Part shown: positions 60,813 through 64,000 of the stretch, one piece after another | Layout of the letters: every line of letters begins with the position of its first letter | How positions within the stretch are numbered: the stretch's first letter is position 1 | Source: Bacillota bacterium | GTDB lineage: Bacteria > Bacillota > Clostridia > DSM-8532 | Length of the DNA stretch: 64,000 nucleotides | Assembly (NCBI GenBank): GCA_023415205.1 | Contig: JAEZLR010000020.1 | Coordinates: 13,060-77,059, forward strand | Reading direction: 5' to 3' | Position numbers and translations under genes: made by a program | The notes under the pieces: generated by a model | What the model was told of the DNA's origin: nothing | The model's database searches: none | Seen by the model: the letters and a program-made list of their open reading frames with translations, nothing else

Positions 60813-62090
60813 ATGTTTCAGGAGCTATCAAGAAAGAAAACCTATCTTAATATCCTCGACGGACTGGATCCTGAGAAAGTCATTCCCTTTGAGACCTATC
60901 TTAACCTTTTATCCCTCATGGCTGAACAATCCTATCGCTGGCCTGTGGCCAGGCGGATCGAGATATGTAAAAACTTTTCCCGGAAGAAGCGCATTGTCTA
61001 TGCCTACCCCAGGGAAGAAATGTTTATATTAAGGGCTGTAAACCACTATTTGTTTGAAAAATATCATGAGGACCTGTCCGTGTCCTATTTTCCTTCTCGA
61101 AGAAGAACACCCTCCCAGTGCTTATCTTTTATTTTAGAAAGCAGAGAGGCCTATCTAAGGGCCAGACCCCAGCTACCAGGAATTCATGGCATGCATTTGG
61201 ATATCTCTGATTACTTTAATAGCATGGATCCACACATCCTCTTTGAACGTCCGCCCAAGGAACTTAGAGCGGATCAGGACTTTGTATGGCTTTACAGGAA
61301 TACGCTTTTAAATCCATGGTGCACACAGCAGGGGAAGCTTGTAAGGATAGAAAACAAGGGGGCAATGGCAGGACTTCCATTTACCGCTTTTTTTGCAGCC
61401 CGATACCTTCATGAGCTCGACAGGAGCTTTGAAGTAGCGGGGATACCCTATGCGAGATATTCGGATGATATTATTTTTTTTGTGGAGAGTCAGGAACTCT
61501 TGGCCGAAGGGCTGCAAAGGATCAAGACTAAAGTACAGGAATCCGAACTTGTTCTCAATGAGGATAAAACCGAGCACATTACTGTACAGCAACCTTGGAC
61601 TTTCATAGGCTTTGAGGTGGAGCAAAGCCGCATTGATATCTCCAAGCACCAGCATGATAAGCTTAAGCGACGGATAAGTAAATGGGCCAGGCGTTACCGA
61701 AAGAGGGTAGAGGTAAGGTATGGCTCGGATAAGCGCTGTATGACCCCTGAAAGGGCTGTAGCATCCCTGATTAGGAATATCAACCGTGCTTTGTTTAAGC
61801 CAATCAGGGACAAATATTGCTGGGAACAATGGGCCTTCCCTACCATTAATACTCTCGGGCGCATTCAATCCCTGGACAGGCTCATACAAGAGAAATTACG
61901 ATATGTCTACACAGGAGGGTATTCAAAAAAGAATTTTAGAATACTGCCTTACCAGCAGCTAAAGGAAATGGGTTATTATTCTCTTGAAAAGCTTTATCTT
62001 TTATTTCGGTACAGTCCTGAGAAATTCCACGAATTTATAGAAGATGAGGTCTGTCGAAACCGTCTCAACTCGGTTAATAGAACTGATTAG
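60813..62090 (+). CDS. Stand-alone reverse transcriptase of unassigned type
   Basis: The 425-residue product has reverse-transcriptase motifs in order. Motif A is HLDISDYFNSMD (Asp130), motif B is NKGAMAGLPFTAFFA (about 181-195), motif C is ARYSDDIIFF (YSDD at 216-219), motif D is LVLNEDKTE (about 246-254) and motif E is FIGFEV. The N-terminal ~120 residues contain SYFPSRRRTPSQ and the C-terminal ~150 a basic thumb-like region (KLKRRISKWARRYRKR). There is no maturase, endonuclease, or other fused domain. It lacks the usual YADD and the VTG motif of retrons, and the GxPQG of group II introns. The ATG at 60813 follows GGGGGGCG. It is best placed among the unknown-group or defence-linked bacterial reverse transcriptases, not more closely. 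Confidence 0.88.
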   Translation: MFQELSRKKTYLNILDGLDPEKVIPFETYLNLLSLMAEQSYRWPVARRIEICKNFSRKKRIVYAYPREEMFILRAVNHYLFEKYHEDLSVSYFPSRRRTPSQCLSFILESREAYLRARPQLPGIHGMHLDISDYFNSMDPHILFERPPKELRADQDFVWLYRNTLLNPWCTQQGKLVRIENKGAMAGLPFTAFFAARYLHELDRSFEVAGIPYARYSDDIIFFVESQELLAEGLQRIKTKVQESELVLNEDKTEHITVQQPWTFIGFEVEQSRIDISKHQHDKLKRRISKWARRYRKRVEVRYGSDKRCMTPERAVASLIRNINRALFKPIRDKYCWEQWAFPTINTLGRIQSLDRLIQEKLRYVYTGGYSKKNFRILPYQQLKEMGYYSLEKLYLLFRYSPEKFHEFIEDEVCRNRLNSVNRTD

Positions 62091-62185
62091 CCTCTAACTG
62101 TTGGTACTTTATTGTTGAAAGGCTGAATGGCTTTTTAATCCTCAGCTTTTGTCGAAATTCTACAAATTTAACATAAACTAAACTC

Positions 62186-62214
62186 TTGACACGGGCAATG
62201 AGTATCTGTATAAT
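62186..62214 (+). promoter_or_regulatory. Consensus sigma-A promoter of tRNA-Lys
   Basis: TTGACA (62186-62191) and TATAAT (62209-62214) match both consensus boxes exactly with a 17-base spacer, 46 bases upstream of the tRNA. Confidence 0.9.
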
Positions 62215-62260
62215 ATAAAAATGTCGGCGGACGACAGGTACCTTTAAAAGTCTAGAATAT

Positions 62261-62336
62261 GCACCATTAGCTCAGTTGGTAGAGCACCTGACTCTTAATC
62301 AGGGTGTCCACGGTTCGAGCCCGTGATGGTGTACCA
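62261..62336 (+). tRNA. tRNA-Lys (anticodon CTT)
   Basis: The 76-base gene folds with acceptor GCACCAT / ATGGTGT (one G-U pair at the end), D arm with AGCTCAGTTGGTAGAGC, anticodon stem CCTGA / TCAGG around CTCTTAA, and T arm with GTTCGAG. CCA is encoded. The anticodon CTT reads lysine codon AAG. Confidence 0.95.
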
Positions 62337-62340
62337 AATG

Positions 62341-62374
62341 AAACCGTTTAGGATGAACCTAGACGGTTTATTTG
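62341..62374 (+). terminator. Terminator after tRNA-Lys
   Basis: A 12-bp stem AAACCGTTTAGG / CCTAGACGGTTT (one mismatch) with a 5-base loop is followed by ATTTGTT, starting 5 bases after the tRNA. Confidence 0.75.
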
Positions 62375-62431
62375 TTATAATGCTCGGGTAAGAAATAGCT
62401 ATGATTGGGGAAAATCAGTCTATTGCCCGAG

Positions 62432-62460
62432 TTGACGAGGCCTAATAATGGGTGTATACT
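62432..62460 (+). promoter_or_regulatory. Sigma-A promoter upstream of smpB
   Basis: TTGACG (62432-62437) and TATACT (62455-62460) are exactly 17 bases apart, 106 bases upstream of smpB. Confidence 0.7.
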
Positions 62461-62468
62461 AAAATGTA

Positions 62469-62497
62469 CCTCCTAAAGTATAGGGGGGCTTTTTATT
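62469..62497 (+). terminator. Terminator-like hairpin in the smpB leader
   Basis: CCTCCTA (62469-62475) pairs with TAGGGGG (62481-62487, one G-U pair) over a 5-base loop, followed by GCTTTTTATTT. It lies only a few bases after the expected transcription start of the smpB promoter, so it may act as an attenuator. Confidence 0.6.
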
Positions 62498-62565
62498 TGG
62501 AGCAACTGAGTAAAGAAGGAAGCACAGCTTCCAGGGTCGATTGCTAGGAGGACAGAGAGGAAACC

Positions 62566-63030
62566 ATGGCGCAGGAAGGAACAAAGTCCATCGTCCAAAA
62601 TCGTAAGGCGAGGCATGATTACTTTATAGAGGAGACCCTAGAAGCAGGGATTGCCCTGACTGGTACAGAGGTGAAATCTCTGCGCTTGGGCCGTGCTAAC
62701 CTTCAGGACAGCTATGTTTCCATTAAGAATGGGGAAGCCTTTATTAATGGTCTTCATATCAGCCCCTATGACATGGGCAACCGGTTTAATCACGAACCAT
62801 TAAGAATAAGAAAGCTCCTGCTCCATCGCTACGAAATCATTAGACTTCTTGGCCAAACCCAAAAAAAGGGATTGACCCTCATTCCGTTAAGTCTATACTT
62901 TAAAAAGGGCATGGTCAAGGTAGAATTGGCCATTGCACGCGGTAAAAAGCTCTATGACAAGCGGGATGATATCGCAGCCAGGGATGCAAAGCGCGAGATT
63001 GACCGAAAAATGAAAGATTTCTCTAGGTAA
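62566..63030 (+). CDS. smpB: SsrA-binding protein SmpB
   Basis: The 154-residue product has the SmpB beta-barrel features KARHDYFIEETLEAGIALTGTEVKSLRLGRANLQDSY and GLHISPYDMGNRFNHEP, and the basic C-terminal tail YDKRDDIAARDAKREIDRKM that enters the empty mRNA channel. It works with tmRNA, encoded 93 bases downstream, to rescue stalled ribosomes. The ATG at 62566 has GAGAGGAAACC upstream. Confidence 0.97.
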   Translation: MAQEGTKSIVQNRKARHDYFIEETLEAGIALTGTEVKSLRLGRANLQDSYVSIKNGEAFINGLHISPYDMGNRFNHEPLRIRKLLLHRYEIIRLLGQTQKKGLTLIPLSLYFKKGMVKVELAIARGKKLYDKRDDIAARDAKREIDRKMKDFSR

Positions 63031-63061
63031 TAAACGACTAGTGATTTTTTCTTATAGGTTA

Positions 63062-63070
63062 TGGTATAAT
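63062..63070 (+). promoter_or_regulatory. Extended -10 promoter of ssrA
   Basis: TGGTATAAT (63062-63070) contains a perfect TATAAT with an upstream TG. The -35 region is weak (TGATTT at 63042-63047). Confidence 0.55.
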
Positions 63071-63122
63071 AAATATGTTAGCGCATGGGCCATTGGCCCA
63101 GAGCACCATAGTCCTCTGTTAA

Positions 63123-63477
63123 GGGGGCGTTAAGGTTTCGACGGGATTGTTGAAGCCAGAGAAGCGGGTAGTGGATTCTCGTAGGCCACTTTAAAAAACG
63201 GGAACTTAAATTAAACGCTAACAATAATAGCAATTTAGCTTACGCAGCCTAATTTAGGCAGCCGTCCTACCCGGGAGTACCACGGCCTGGGATAGGGCGT
63301 CGACAGTGGTGAACGTGACACGATAAAGCTTTGAGTCGTGCATGACAAATGAAGCTACTGAAGCTGCAAGCTTGTTCATGGGCTTGCAGTAGAGGGAATG
63401 TTGACCATGAACTGCACCCGGAGATGCTCTTGTGAATATGGTTTCGGACGCGGGTTCGATTCCCGCCGCCTCCACCA
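63123..63477 (+). ncRNA. ssrA: Transfer-messenger RNA (tmRNA)
   Basis: The 355-base gene starts GGGGGCGTTAAGGTTTCGAC and ends with CGCCTCC plus A and CCA. The 5' and 3' ends pair as the tRNA-like acceptor stem, and GGTTCGATTCCC forms the T arm. The tag reading frame starts at GCT (63217) and ends at TAA (63250-63252), coding ANNNSNLAYAA. That ends with the Leu-Ala-Tyr-Ala-Ala degradation signal expected in this group. tmRNA rescues stalled ribosomes together with SmpB. Confidence 0.95.
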
Positions 63478-63488
63478 AAATTTGTATG

Positions 63489-63518
63489 AAAACCCTTTCT
63501 TTGAAAGGGTTTTCGGCG
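63489..63518 (+). terminator. Terminator after ssrA
   Basis: A perfect 11-bp stem AAAACCCTTTC / GAAAGGGTTTT with a TTT loop follows 11 bases after the tmRNA, then CGGCGTTTT. Confidence 0.75.
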
Positions 63519-64000
63519 TTTTAGAGTAAAAAAAGCACCGATATTTTATGCAATATGTCTGTGTAGGTCACTGCACAGGAGAAAAACCTATTCCATTTGG
63601 AAGGAAGAATTTGAAGAAGTTCTCCATCAGAGGTAGGTCTTGCTACGGAGTTCTAGCATTTGTGTTTTGGAATCCCTAGAGGAAGAAAGAGATAATTGTT
63701 GGCAAAGTAAATGAGTGTCATTTTGCTGGCATTTACGATGATTCCATTGAGGAGCTGAATGCCGAGCGTGGCGTAACGATTTGATGGGAATGTGCCTGTT
63801 TACCTAGACCACGGCGATGCCTACCCGCGTTCTGTCGTCTTGCAGAAAGCCTCTGGGTCGTCATATATAAAAGCTACGATGTTTGCCATCTGGGGACCCA
63901 GTGACGCAAATTATACGGTCTTCGCCCGGAAGAGAAATAATAGAAATCAATTAACAGCCTCAATGAGATGGAGATCAACACCATAAATACATCTTTGAGA
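63519..64000. other. Region after ssrA without a supported gene
   Basis: I find no convincing gene in these 482 bases. A frame of 64 codons starts at 63792 but has no ribosome binding site and an unusual composition. A frame around 63690-63783 (ending ECHFAGIYDDSIEELNAERGVTI) reads like a fragment of a protein and may be a decayed gene. The 3' end of ssrA is a well-known integration site, so remains of a mobile element are possible, but no integrase or repeat of the ssrA end is visible. Confidence 0.3.

Noticed and set aside
60611..60850. A 79-codon frame starting with GTG across the RNA region upstream of the reverse transcriptase
   Set aside because: No ribosome binding site is present, it overlaps the reverse-transcriptase start in another frame, and composition looks random. 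It could matter only if the RNA is copied into DNA and re-expressed, which the sequence cannot show.
60813..62090. Group II intron maturase, retron or diversity-generating retroelement
   Set aside because: No domain V/VI-like sequence follows the gene and motif B lacks the intron-type PQG. The catalytic box is YSDD, not the retron YADD, and no VTG motif is present. No template/variable repeat or accessory gene is nearby.
63792..63986. 64-codon frame at the right end
   Set aside because: No ribosome binding site, no recognisable domain and a biased composition. It is likely chance or decayed sequence.

Overview
The window comes from the chromosome of a motile, endospore-forming member of the class Clostridia (low-to-mid GC Firmicutes). 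This rests on gene content: sporulation genes spoIIIAG, spoIIIAH, gpr, pdaA, yqfC, yqfD and ytfJ, an alpha/beta small acid-soluble spore protein (SASP), a Bacillus/Clostridium-order fla/che operon with FliY, CheC, CheD and SigD, and strong AGGAGG-type ribosome binding sites with some GTG and TTG starts. No species can be named from the sequence alone.

Layout. 1-1400 is the end of a spoIIIA operon, followed by a 170-bp palindromic element and rpsT on the minus strand. 2212-7095 encodes a 1627-residue secreted protein made almost entirely of 17 copies of a ~94-residue repeat. 7251-13818 holds gpr (preceded by a good sigma-G promoter), a cell-wall amidase, ligA, an HD-GYP protein and two DUF881 proteins. 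13998-20595 is the conserved cluster pdaA-yqfC-yqfD-phoH-pgpH-ybeY-dgkA. 20609-24233 holds a site-2 protease, scpA, scpB, two structured palindromic repeats, a DUF2953 gene and ytfJ. A convergent SASP gene with its own sigma-G promoter closes this half.

24857-58167 is a 33-kb fla/che operon on the plus strand: flgB-flgC-fliE-fliF-fliG-fliH-fliI-fliJ-(MotE-like)-fliK-flgD-(flagellar operon protein)-flgE-flbD-fliL-fliM-fliY-cheY-fliO-fliP-fliQ-fliR-flhB-flhA-flhF-flhG-(PilZ)-cheB-cheA-cheW-cheC-cheD-(membrane protein)-sigD-(FapA-like)-(small basic protein)-(SwrB-like)-(MltG-like fragment). It encodes the basal body, rod/hook, export apparatus, C-ring, chemotaxis core and the sigma factor for late genes. 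Stators, filament proteins and receptors are not in the window.

58218-64000 is different. Two tRNA genes (Leu-CAA and Lys-CTT) bracket a small accessory stretch with an XRE/TPR-like regulator, a conserved hypothetical gene on the minus strand, and a stand-alone reverse transcriptase preceded by about 200 bases of structured, apparently non-coding sequence. smpB and ssrA (tmRNA) follow. The reverse transcriptase is neither a group II intron, a typical retron nor a diversity-generating retroelement by its motifs and surroundings. It is the best candidate in the window for an undescribed system.

Links between genes: Gpr and the SASP it should cleave both have sigma-G-type promoters. The PilZ protein inside the motility operon and the HD-GYP protein upstream suggest cyclic-di-GMP control of swimming. 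smpB and ssrA form the trans-translation pair.
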